Below the pieces are notes generated by a model that saw nothing but the letters and a program-made list of their open reading frames with translations, was not told where the DNA came from and searched no databases. 64,000 bases of DNA from Natronorubrum tibetense GA33 (GTDB lineage: Archaea; Halobacteriota; Halobacteria; Halobacteriales; Natrialbaceae): positions 1-64,000 of the forward strand of contig NZ_KB913018.1 of NCBI RefSeq assembly GCF_000383975.1, read 5' to 3'. Below are positions 35,052-44,858 of this stretch, piece by piece. The first letter of the stretch is position 1, and each line of letters opens with the position of its first letter. Both the position numbers and the translations under genes were made by a program.

Positions 35052-38000
35052 ATGAATCCAACCATGACAGACCCGTTAGGTCGAATCGCCGATCACGCTT
35101 TGCCCGACTGGATCAAACACGTCCGTCATTCCCAACTTGGGTCGCGTCCGTATGATGCGGTCGCACTTTCAGAAGAACAAGCAGATCAATTACAAGAGGC
35201 AGGTGAGTCATACCAAGGCTACCTCAACCGAATCCGTCCACACAAAAACGAGGACGGCCTCGAGTACGCCAGCGAACTCATCTCCACCCTCCACAACGAA
35301 AACGCGTCTCACTCGCGGCTCGCCCAGAAATTCAACCTCGCAGAGGAACCGAAAAAGTTCACCTTCGAACTGGTACTCAACGACGAAACCGTCGAGTTTC
35401 ACTGGGGACTGCCCGACACGATCGAACAGCGAGAGTTCCGCCAGCAGGTCTACGGACTGTACCCCAACTCCGAAATCAAGCCCGTCAAGAACAAGTTCCC
35501 CGAAATCGATCCGGGGATGTACGTCTCTGGGGGTAAACTTGAGCTATACAGCGAAAAATACCGTCCGATCAAAGGCACCAAGGGAGCTGATCAATTCGAA
35601 AACGACCCCTACCAGAGCATCCTGAGTGAACTCGTCGGTTACAGCGACGAGATTGCGATCGTCCAGTTTGTATTCACTCCCGCAAGCGACAAGTGGACAG
35701 AAGGCCACAAGTACCACGAGTTTAGCGCTGACCAGATCAACGATAGTCTCACGTACGGCCGAGTCAGAGGGAGTTACTGGAACCCCCGATTAGACGATCC
35801 CTCTTCAAAGGACCTCCGAGCAGCAGACGCTGTCCTCAATCAAGAAGGCAAGCAAGCCTTCTACGTCAACATCCGCTACCTCGTCTTCGCTTCAGCTTCG
35901 AAAATCGCCAAACACCACGCTCACGGTATTGGGTCGGTCTTCTCGTCACTCTACCACAACGACGAAATCGATCAGACGTTCACGCCACTGGCCTACCACG
36001 GCGATGGTCTCCTTGAGGAAGCTCGCCGAACAGCAGCCCGGGAGTTCCATTACGACCAGACCGCGCTTACAGTGGAAGAACTCGCGTCTGTCGCTCACCT
36101 CCCCGGCGAAAGCGTCGAATCAACAAACGTTGACTGGACTCGGAAAGGCGTCGGGAATCGCCCACCCGCCCAAGCCAAACGAACGGTCAAGCCGCCGGAC
36201 ATGGAGTACCAACGAGACACCTCTGATGTCAGCGGTGACGCCCTCGCGATGAGTTCCCTGTCGAACGACTCGATGGAGGAATCAGACACTGTCGGCAGTG
36301 AAACCACTGATAGCGATTCACTCCTCTGGAAAGGTGCCGAAGTCCTCGCACGCTTCCTCTTCGATGACAAAACTGACTCTGCAGATACCAACGCCCAAGG
36401 GGAAGATACTGTCGTCAAAATCGATAGCCCCGAACGACAGGAGGCATTCAACAACGTCTATCGCCGGTTCATCAACGGTGAACTCACCCGCCAACAGATC
36501 AAGGCCCAGTACAACGAGAACGTCGCAGATAACCTCCTCCGGAAATTCCGTGAACGACGTGCCGAGGAGATGGGCATCGACCTCGAGGAACTTGAGGATG
36601 GATCGATCTTCGACCAGCCGGGCGCTCGGAAAACACCCGACGAAGAACCAGAGCAGGACGACAAACCGGCCACGCAAGAAGATGACCAAGACGACGATAC
36701 TGCAAGCGAACACACACGCGAGACATCTGCCCCCGAGAGCGTTGAAACGACGTCGGGGCTGCCAGACACGGTTGACGACACACTCCCCGAAAAGCAGGAG
36801 TCTGGACTCCCGGCGACTGATCGCCGTGGCTTAGAGAACCCAGCCCACCCAGCCCACTACGTCTACGATCAGGCTGACAGTGACGTCCAGTTCCGGCGTG
36901 AGCCGGGCCTTCAGCAGTACTTCCCGTTCGAACTCAAAGCGTTCGCGAGTGGCAAAGAGTATGCTGAAGAGGGAGCCGTCTACTCCGGCTTCGACGTTCG
37001 CGACCGACTCGTCCACTCCCACGAACACAACCCGGACGAACCCATCTGGCTTGGCTACGATTCCAACCCAATGGACGGGATTCGAGAAATCGGTCTCGAG
37101 CCGTTCTCGTGGTTCCGCCATGCGACTGTCTTCGGATCGACCGGGAAAGGGAAATCCACGACGCTGAACAACATCATGAACCAGATCGCCCGGAAGGATC
37201 ATGGCTTCGTGTTCATAGACCCCAAGGGCGATACCGTCGACGACCTGATCACGCAACTTCCCGAAGATCGGATGGACGACATCCTCTGGGTCGAACCCGG
37301 CAGCGAAACCTTCGAGCAAGTCGCGGGCATCAACTTCCTCGAGCCCGGCAACTGCGAGACGGAGAAAGAGTTCAACCGGGAAGTCGAGTCGATTATTGAC
37401 GATCTCCGGGCCGTCCTCCGTGGCGGTGAGTACTGGGGACCGAAGATGGAGGGGATCACGTGTAACATCGCTCGTGCGATGATCCGCTCCCGGCGCAAGT
37501 TCACCCTCGTGGATATGTACTACGTGCTGGCCGACAGCGAGAGCCGAGCGAAGTTCTCGAACGTCGTCAGCCAAGAAGGGATGACGTTCATTCACGAGTA
37601 CACCACGAAAATCGCAGAGATGGACGACGAAGAAATCGACCCGGTGCTGCGCCGGATTCAGGACTGGGTCGAGGACCCCATCTCTCGGGGTATCGTCGCC
37701 CACCGAAAGGGGACGATCAACATCTCCGACGCCGTCGAAGAAGGAAAGATCATCCTCGTCCGGAATACGATCCGCTCCGACGAGATTCGGAAGGTTGTCT
37801 CGACGGGGATCATGCGCCGGGTCTGGTCGACCATCCGCAAGCGAGAGAAGATGCCCGAGGCAGAGCGGGAACCGTTCTTCGCGATCATGGACGAGTTCGA
37901 CGACATCGCCTCGGAGAACATGGCGCTCGACAAGATGCTCTCGAAGGCCCGGTCCGGGAAGATGGGCGTCATCACCTGCTTGCAGAATCCATCACAGGTG

Positions 38001-41000
38001 CGGGACTTCGCACCACAGACGCTCAAGCAGATGTTCGGTAACTCGGACACACTGATCAGCTTCGGTGTCACCGAGGTCGATGACGCGAAGATCATCGCCG
38101 AGCGTTTCGATGACGAGAATATCGACTCGAGTACGTTCATGTCACTGCCAGCGTTCACGGCACTGACGTCGATCTCCGTGATGGACGAGGACGGCCCGAT
38201 GCGGTCGGACCCACTGGCACCCAACACGTTCGCTGACTACCCGCCGCGGCGGACGAAAGCCGACGCCGAAGCGATCATCGGCGAGAACCTCGCTGAGTAT
38301 GGTGTCGATCCACTCGAGCAGGACCTCGACGAATCCGAACACGCCCTGATGCACCTCGGCGGTGAAGCTGACCTCACCAAAAGCTTCCTCGAGGCGTTGT
38401 GGGCCGAGCAGATCCGACAGAATGCCCTCGATACACTCGAGGCCGACTACGAGACGCTGGACCCGTCCCCGCCACTCAACATCGATGCCCCAAGCGCCGA
38501 TACCGATGGAGAAGCGGTCGCTGACGGCGGCACACTCACCGTCACTGTCGAAGACATCTTGGACGGCTTCAAACGCCGGACGAGTACCGCATTTGAGGAA
38601 CTCCCCGATGGAGTGATGCTTGACGAGGAGTACGTCGAACTCGTCGAGGATGAGGATGAACCAGACGACGACTCGATCCGTGGCAGTGGCGGCACCCCAC
38701 CCGGTGAAATCCGAATTGCGGAAACGGACACTGAACTCACGATCACGGACAAAGGCATCCGTGCCGTCCTCGAGCAAGCTGATGAGGACTGGCGACCTGA
38801 GACGGAGAAACACAATGAGGTCCTTCGGCGTGCGTTCGTCGTGTTCTCTGCAATCGGCATGGAAGTCACCATCGTACACCAAGAGAACAAAGAGAGTTTG
38901 CCAGACGCTGTTGCGTTCCCACCGATTGACACCACCGTTGAAACAAAACGGGCAGCGAAACTGCTTGAACAATTCGAGCGGGACTTCCCGATCGCTTCGG
39001 AACTCTCTGATGGCGGCGCAATCGCCATCGAAGCAGAGACTGCAACCTACAAGAAACCAGCACGAACCCTCGAAAACCTTGCTCGAGCAATCCGAAACGA
39101 GCAGAAGACGATGTTCATCACGCCAGAGAAGGAAGCAGATGACCGAACTGCGCCTGCTGCTCGAGTCAACCACATCCTGACTGACCCAATGTTCCATCGA
39201 GGTCACCTCCGAATACGTCCAAACGAGGACGAAGAGGATGTCGATAGTCCTGAAAACCGTGACCCACTCCCTCTCTACTACAACAAGACAGAGTACCTGA
39301 ACCTCGGGACTCCAACAGATGGCGAACGCAAACATGCAGTGATCGAACGAGGGAAACAGGCTGTTTGGGTGAAGACAGACGACAACGAGCTCAGGCTCTA
39401 CAACGGAATGACTGGCTCCAAGCGGCGTGGGAAACTCCGCATGGACGAGCACTTCGGTTCAACCAATGCTTTCGAGTCATGGTGCCGATTTGACGACCAT
39501 AACAACGAATGGATCGTCTATCCGGGTGGTGAAGCACAGCGATACAACACATTGGGTGATCTCAAAGAAGACTGGCAACTCGTCTACGAACCATTCGTCC
39601 CCGAACGCGAGTTCGAGGAGCAACCATCCGAAGACCAATGGGACATCGTCCAAACGCCGCTTCCAGACTTCCTCTCACCTGCCGGAAGTGATGAAGAGCC
39701 AGAAGTAGAGGGACCATCCGAAACAGACTACAACCACATCGGCGAGGTTCCAGAGGAGGCTGCACTCGACCAAAATCAATCAGCAGATGGAGATGAGGAC
39801 GACAACGACCCTGAGATAGACGCACGCAGAGCCGGGTTCACGAGAGAGGCAGTCCCACTCCCCAACCGACTGCTTCCAGAAGAGCTCCCAAACAGCACCA
39901 ACAACGCTATTGGACAGTCTGTCACCGGCGGCCAACAGTATACAACATTACCCGACGATGCCCTCGAGTCAATCATACCTGACGAGTATCAGGACGACTA
40001 TCGCGGCTTGACCGCACTCGCAGTAGCGGGCAACGATGCCGACCCGGTCGGACTCGACGAAGGCAGCGATGAGACTACAGAAGAAAGTGAGGGACAAGCC
40101 CCGGACGATACTGACGATACTAGCGTCGACGCTGAAGTCTCAGACGACGGCTTCGAAGTTGAAGATGACGACGATGGCCCAATCGATGTCCTCGGGGATG
40201 GAGACGAGACCGACACCAGCGCCCAGAGCGGCGCCGAACGAATCGCAAAGATTGAGTTTGACCAATACGCTGCTATGGAAGACCTGAACAACTACTACAT
40301 CGCAAACGACGCCGACGAGAGTACCGCCCCCGAAGATATTGAGATCGACGACGAGGCCGTTGCCGATCGCTTCGGAAGCAAGAAGCCGACGACCCGGAAG
40401 TTCTGGACACGGATCTGGGACTCAGCAAACGTCGACGAGACCAAACCGATCTACCGTAACCGACTCCCCGGCGCAGTCGAACTCGCCGGCACTCGGAGTA
40501 CACAGGTAGCCGATGCAGTCCAACTCGGCCTCGCTTCGGGCGAACTCGTCCCAGCTGGCGAAGACGAAGACGCTGTGCGACTGCCCGGCCCTCGCGATGC
40601 CTACCGCGACTACCTCGAGGATGATGAACTCGCGGAGGCTCAAGAGTGGAGTAACTGGAAACGGGTTTGGGACCGCTGCAATCGTGACCACTCCGAGTCA
40701 CTCCCAGTCCGGCGAGTCGTCATGATGGCAAGGCTGGTTTTCGATGTCGAAGAGCAACTGGCTCGAGCATCGATCGGCGCCGCAGTCGATACGGGTGTTC
40801 TCGGCGAATCTGGAACGGACCTCACACTCGGCGACCGGAGGGTCCCGGCCTTCTGGCGTGCCGTCCTCGATAACCTCAACGAACCTGCCCATACGGACAA
40901 CCACCTCCCCGAGCTCGTAAGTTGGGTCCAACTCACCCACGATATCGATGAGTCGGTGGCCAAGGCCTGCATCGATGCTGGTGTCGATCATGGCGCAGTC

Positions 41001-44000
41001 TATACCCAAGATGAGGGTATGGAGACCTATCACATCAACACACCTCGAGACAACCGTGGCCCGGAAATCGCTGAGGAAGCGTTCGATCCAGACGCCTACC
41101 CTCCAAGTGGCGATTCCGATAGTGGTGCAGGCGACAATGGCGACGGAGACGATGACGACAACTCTGGACCGAGCCAAACCGACGGAGAAACTGAGTCACC
41201 CCCATTGTCCGAGCAAACCGAAGCAGACAGAGATGGACCTGCCACGGATTCGTCGCCGACTGACGCAACGTCCAACTCCAGTGGAGCGGACCACAACGAG
41301 AACCAACAGGAGGCAGACAGCACACCCGGAGAGCAGGCGACCGAGACCGATGCGACCAAGACCACGTCTCAAGACGAAAATCGCACAGCGACCGACTCAG
41401 CGACTCACAGCGAATCGACCGATCAAGACTCGAGTGCTGACGGGGAACAGTCTTCTGAGACACCCACTGAAAATGACGATGGCTCAGAAGACGAGAGCGC
41501 CTCACAGAGCGATTCCAGTGAAACGAGTAGTGTAGGTCAAACAGCAGACGGCGAGCCGCGTACCGAGCCCAACAGCACACTCGAAACGAAAGACACGGAC
41601 GACCTTCGACTCAAACCCACACCGGACCTCGGTGCCGTCCAAGCCTGTCTCGAGGAAGCCGCTCAGTTCTTCCACGACCAACTGGACCAAGAGATCGACC
41701 ACAACGTCGAGTGGAACGAAGACCGAGCGTTCGAGGAAGGCTACCGAATGCCCGAGACCCCACGCGAGTACTTCACCAGTCTCGAGGGAAGCGATCCAGC
41801 CTACCCAGTCGAGCAGGATCCCGATGCTGCCGATGCGATGCCCGCCCATCGCGACGACCAACCAACGGGAATACAGTCGGTCGCAGACGCCGAACAGAAA
41901 GTAGCCAGCCCCAGCGACTTCGCCGTCGACGGGCAACCCTACCAGTTCCTCGGCGCCGATCACCGTGGCTGGAGCGAGTCGATCGTCGAACAGAAGCAAC
42001 TCGGCTGGGCACCCGCCTTCGGCAAGGAACTGTTCTTCCATCTCGAGGAGGAGGGCTTCTCCCATCACACAATGGTCGCGACGGGGCTGTTCACGAAACC
42101 GAATGACGCCTACGGAGAGAACAGCGACGGTGAGGGCTTCGTGGACTACAGCCGCGTCGATGATCCAGACGATCTATCGTGTCTGTTCCGTGGTCGCTAC
42201 ATCTTCCCCTACTACGACGAGGAAGGGAGAGTCGCGTTCTTCATCGGCCGCTGTCCCGATTTCGACACCGAGTATGGCACCCATCCCGAAGACTTCACCA
42301 ATGGCAAGTACGCCAAGCTCGCGACGACGAAGAACTACACCATCGTCGAAGAGCCGATCTACGGCCGAGAGACGATCCGCGACGGCGAGCCACTCGTCAT
42401 CACCGAGGGGATGGCCGACGCGATCACCGCTCATGCTCACGGTATTCCGTGCATCTCGCCAGTGACGAAGACGTTCAAGCTGAAACACCGCGACGTACTG
42501 GCCGACATCATCCGCGGGCGCCAGATCCCCGACGTCTACTTCCTGCAGGATAGCGACCCACCGAAGCGTGTCGTCCTCGCCGAAGAAGATCAGGATCACG
42601 ACGAACGGGCCTGCCAACGAGCAATGAACGTCCGGAAGCTGTTCTGTACCGGCGAGTTTCCCGGCGGGCCAGAGTTCACGCCAAACACTGTCGTCAGTGC
42701 CGCCGAAAACGATATCCTCGACGATATGCTCGAGGATCAGGACCTCCGTGTCTCCCCACCAGCCGATCCAGAGGCAGACGCCGAGGAAGAGACACCGGTC
42801 ACGGCTGATGAAGTTCCAGTCCACCTCCTGACGACAGAGATGGACCGACCACGTGGGACCGGCCCAATCAGCGAGGCGATCGAGATTCACCAACACGGGC
42901 CCGGTGTGGACAGCGCGGTCAACATGGGTCGCGTACTGGATACGCACACCCCATCCCCTGACGATACGTTCACCGGGACCGTCCAGATGGCCACAGACAT
43001 CTATCGCGAAGAAGTCGTCAACGGCGATTCCGATCCTACGAACGACTACAACGACCTGATGTCGGAACTCGCAGACCGACTTCTCTCGATCAACTTCGAG
43101 ACCGAGGCAGACACCGAAGACGACTCGAAGAGTGAAGAAGACGGACAGGCCGCCCTCGCGGATGAACCAGACCCAGACCGTTTCGACTACGGTGGGACGA
43201 ACGTCTGGCTGATCGAGCTCCCACAGTTCGGTGACGAAAAGCGCGACCTCGACGACTACCTACAGAACGGTTGGCTGGCGCTGGCGCCGCCTGCAGACTG
43301 GGCTCTCCGACTGACGATGGAAGATACCCCATCGGTCAAAGAACAGCGTGACGGACAAGCCACGGCCCCTGAGTGGATGCAGGCACTCGCCCAACGTGCC
43401 GATCCCGTCGCAGACTACCCGACCGGCATGGACACGGACTCACTGAACTACCCAGTGGCTCACGACCTCCTCAACACGGTCGGCTCGATTCCGCACGCAG
43501 CGGCTGGAGACGACTTCCCAGTGAAGTCGCCGCACGTCATCAACTCGGTTCCGGAAGCCGACAGCGACGAACTGCAGGCCACTCACAGACATCCTGTTGC
43601 CGACGCTGCCGAGCTACGGCAAGACAACAATGCACTCACCCCGACCCCAGAGTCGCCTCATGTCTACCCACCACTCTCGCTGTTCGGCGTCATCCCGACG
43701 ATACACCCAACGCAGCATCCCGCAGCTTCGGGGACAGTCGGTGGCCTCGTCAACTCCGACAGCGCCTCGACGATCGATGTCGACCCACAGGAGATCGACG
43801 ATCGTGCTGAGGAGCAGGACTACAAGAGACTCACTGGGAAGCACAATCCCATCTGGAGTCTCGAGCTTCGCGACCTCGGTCTGACCCCCGGCTCGCGAGG
43901 GAAGAATCCGTTCGGTCACTTCGGCGAATCGCAGAACTACTTCGTCGTGATCGACGACGATTTCGCCTACTGCCACAAGCGCGAGGCAGTATACAATTTC

Positions 44001-44858
44001 CAACACTTCGCCCTGTGCGACATGGGCCATCGCGACGGATCCACGTCGGCGAAAGGTCAGAATCTCGATGACTATGAATACTTCCTCCTGTGGAAGTACG
44101 CACGCCAAAATGGACTGGTCCCAGAGCACACACCGATCCCGCTCAAGGGGCTGGTCGGCTACGCGCTCAAGCACGACTTCTGTGACCCAGAAGACCTCGA
44201 GCAGTTCGGGGGTTCGGAGGGGGCAGACGACGGGGCAGATGACGACGATTCGGGATCGAATGAGAAGCCGCTCACACGTAATCTCAAGCTCCCCGATGAC
44301 ACCTACTTCCCAGTTCTCAAAGATATCGAAGAAGAGACTGGATACACTCCTGCACGCCTCGGTGACAGCGGATCCAGAGAGGGACAGACCGACCACGGTG
44401 ATGGCCCCAAAGATGCCCCCGATGTGGACCCTGATGAAGTCGCCCGTGAGGAGGCACTCGAGAAGTTCAGTGGCTACTATCTCCTTGGGGACGACTGGCC
44501 GGACCCGATGGACCAATTCTTGAACGGGTTCGTCGAGTTCGATGACGAGATCACTGCGGACAAAGACGAGTCCAATTTCACCCCCGTCTCGGACGTCCGT
44601 GATGCCTACAATGCATGGGTACAGATCACCCTCGAAGACCTACGTCAAGATCCTGAGAAAAACGTCGACGAAGCCGACATCAAAACCTACGCCCCGGGCG
44701 GATTCTCGAGCCGGTTAAAGTCGGTTTCTAATGTGGATCTCCCGAAGAAGAAGATCACGATCGAGGGTCGTGGTCGCCCCCGATGCTACTTCGGTATCAC
44801 CCTGACTGAGGAGGGCGAGCAGCTCGCCCAGCTCGAGGGTGAGTTCACGGACGATTAG
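35052..44858 (+). CDS. Giant fused DNA-translocase ATPase / DnaG-like primase, 3268 residues
   Basis: One uninterrupted 9.8-kb frame. Residues ~70-350 form an N-terminal domain like those before TraG/VirD4-type or HerA-like ATPases. The ATPase follows (about 660-1080): Walker A GSTGKGKST at 695-703, FIDPKGD, Walker B FFAIMDEFDD with Asp947-Glu948, and a TraG-like end (TLISFGVTEVDDAKIIAERF). Residues ~1230-1350 may be a PD-(D/E)XK fold (Asp1285, Glu1327, Glu1329, Lys1334/1335). Winged-helix-like repeats lie near 1745-1990, then a Ser/Thr/Asp-rich linker (~2010-2185). The DnaG-like part has ACLEEAAQFFHDQL, FLGADHRGWSESIVEQKQLG, TOPRIM Glu2452 in VITEGMADAI and Asp2500/Asp2502 in FLQDSD. The end has a possible Cys/His motif and a winged helix. 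A role in conjugative or replicative DNA processing is inferred. Confidence 0.85.
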   Translation: MNPTMTDPLGRIADHALPDWIKHVRHSQLGSRPYDAVALSEEQADQLQEAGESYQGYLNRIRPHKNEDGLEYASELISTLHNENASHSRLAQKFNLAEEPKKFTFELVLNDETVEFHWGLPDTIEQREFRQQVYGLYPNSEIKPVKNKFPEIDPGMYVSGGKLELYSEKYRPIKGTKGADQFENDPYQSILSELVGYSDEIAIVQFVFTPASDKWTEGHKYHEFSADQINDSLTYGRVRGSYWNPRLDDPSSKDLRAADAVLNQEGKQAFYVNIRYLVFASASKIAKHHAHGIGSVFSSLYHNDEIDQTFTPLAYHGDGLLEEARRTAAREFHYDQTALTVEELASVAHLPGESVESTNVDWTRKGVGNRPPAQAKRTVKPPDMEYQRDTSDVSGDALAMSSLSNDSMEESDTVGSETTDSDSLLWKGAEVLARFLFDDKTDSADTNAQGEDTVVKIDSPERQEAFNNVYRRFINGELTRQQIKAQYNENVADNLLRKFRERRAEEMGIDLEELEDGSIFDQPGARKTPDEEPEQDDKPATQEDDQDDDTASEHTRETSAPESVETTSGLPDTVDDTLPEKQESGLPATDRRGLENPAHPAHYVYDQADSDVQFRREPGLQQYFPFELKAFASGKEYAEEGAVYSGFDVRDRLVHSHEHNPDEPIWLGYDSNPMDGIREIGLEPFSWFRHATVFGSTGKGKSTTLNNIMNQIARKDHGFVFIDPKGDTVDDLITQLPEDRMDDILWVEPGSETFEQVAGINFLEPGNCETEKEFNREVESIIDDLRAVLRGGEYWGPKMEGITCNIARAMIRSRRKFTLVDMYYVLADSESRAKFSNVVSQEGMTFIHEYTTKIAEMDDEEIDPVLRRIQDWVEDPISRGIVAHRKGTINISDAVEEGKIILVRNTIRSDEIRKVVSTGIMRRVWSTIRKREKMPEAEREPFFAIMDEFDDIASENMALDKMLSKARSGKMGVITCLQNPSQVRDFAPQTLKQMFGNSDTLISFGVTEVDDAKIIAERFDDENIDSSTFMSLPAFTALTSISVMDEDGPMRSDPLAPNTFADYPPRRTKADAEAIIGENLAEYGVDPLEQDLDESEHALMHLGGEADLTKSFLEALWAEQIRQNALDTLEADYETLDPSPPLNIDAPSADTDGEAVADGGTLTVTVEDILDGFKRRTSTAFEELPDGVMLDEEYVELVEDEDEPDDDSIRGSGGTPPGEIRIAETDTELTITDKGIRAVLEQADEDWRPETEKHNEVLRRAFVVFSAIGMEVTIVHQENKESLPDAVAFPPIDTTVETKRAAKLLEQFERDFPIASELSDGGAIAIEAETATYKKPARTLENLARAIRNEQKTMFITPEKEADDRTAPAARVNHILTDPMFHRGHLRIRPNEDEEDVDSPENRDPLPLYYNKTEYLNLGTPTDGERKHAVIERGKQAVWVKTDDNELRLYNGMTGSKRRGKLRMDEHFGSTNAFESWCRFDDHNNEWIVYPGGEAQRYNTLGDLKEDWQLVYEPFVPEREFEEQPSEDQWDIVQTPLPDFLSPAGSDEEPEVEGPSETDYNHIGEVPEEAALDQNQSADGDEDDNDPEIDARRAGFTREAVPLPNRLLPEELPNSTNNAIGQSVTGGQQYTTLPDDALESIIPDEYQDDYRGLTALAVAGNDADPVGLDEGSDETTEESEGQAPDDTDDTSVDAEVSDDGFEVEDDDDGPIDVLGDGDETDTSAQSGAERIAKIEFDQYAAMEDLNNYYIANDADESTAPEDIEIDDEAVADRFGSKKPTTRKFWTRIWDSANVDETKPIYRNRLPGAVELAGTRSTQVADAVQLGLASGELVPAGEDEDAVRLPGPRDAYRDYLEDDELAEAQEWSNWKRVWDRCNRDHSESLPVRRVVMMARLVFDVEEQLARASIGAAVDTGVLGESGTDLTLGDRRVPAFWRAVLDNLNEPAHTDNHLPELVSWVQLTHDIDESVAKACIDAGVDHGAVYTQDEGMETYHINTPRDNRGPEIAEEAFDPDAYPPSGDSDSGAGDNGDGDDDDNSGPSQTDGETESPPLSEQTEADRDGPATDSSPTDATSNSSGADHNENQQEADSTPGEQATETDATKTTSQDENRTATDSATHSESTDQDSSADGEQSSETPTENDDGSEDESASQSDSSETSSVGQTADGEPRTEPNSTLETKDTDDLRLKPTPDLGAVQACLEEAAQFFHDQLDQEIDHNVEWNEDRAFEEGYRMPETPREYFTSLEGSDPAYPVEQDPDAADAMPAHRDDQPTGIQSVADAEQKVASPSDFAVDGQPYQFLGADHRGWSESIVEQKQLGWAPAFGKELFFHLEEEGFSHHTMVATGLFTKPNDAYGENSDGEGFVDYSRVDDPDDLSCLFRGRYIFPYYDEEGRVAFFIGRCPDFDTEYGTHPEDFTNGKYAKLATTKNYTIVEEPIYGRETIRDGEPLVITEGMADAITAHAHGIPCISPVTKTFKLKHRDVLADIIRGRQIPDVYFLQDSDPPKRVVLAEEDQDHDERACQRAMNVRKLFCTGEFPGGPEFTPNTVVSAAENDILDDMLEDQDLRVSPPADPEADAEEETPVTADEVPVHLLTTEMDRPRGTGPISEAIEIHQHGPGVDSAVNMGRVLDTHTPSPDDTFTGTVQMATDIYREEVVNGDSDPTNDYNDLMSELADRLLSINFETEADTEDDSKSEEDGQAALADEPDPDRFDYGGTNVWLIELPQFGDEKRDLDDYLQNGWLALAPPADWALRLTMEDTPSVKEQRDGQATAPEWMQALAQRADPVADYPTGMDTDSLNYPVAHDLLNTVGSIPHAAAGDDFPVKSPHVINSVPEADSDELQATHRHPVADAAELRQDNNALTPTPESPHVYPPLSLFGVIPTIHPTQHPAASGTVGGLVNSDSASTIDVDPQEIDDRAEEQDYKRLTGKHNPIWSLELRDLGLTPGSRGKNPFGHFGESQNYFVVIDDDFAYCHKREAVYNFQHFALCDMGHRDGSTSAKGQNLDDYEYFLLWKYARQNGLVPEHTPIPLKGLVGYALKHDFCDPEDLEQFGGSEGADDGADDDDSGSNEKPLTRNLKLPDDTYFPVLKDIEEETGYTPARLGDSGSREGQTDHGDGPKDAPDVDPDEVAREEALEKFSGYYLLGDDWPDPMDQFLNGFVEFDDEITADKDESNFTPVSDVRDAYNAWVQITLEDLRQDPEKNVDEADIKTYAPGGFSSRLKSVSNVDLPKKKITIEGRGRPRCYFGITLTEEGEQLAQLEGEFTDD

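Noticed and set aside
38142-39452. A 436-codon minus-strand frame inside the giant gene
   Set aside because: It lies antisense to a strongly supported coding frame and shows no family pattern.
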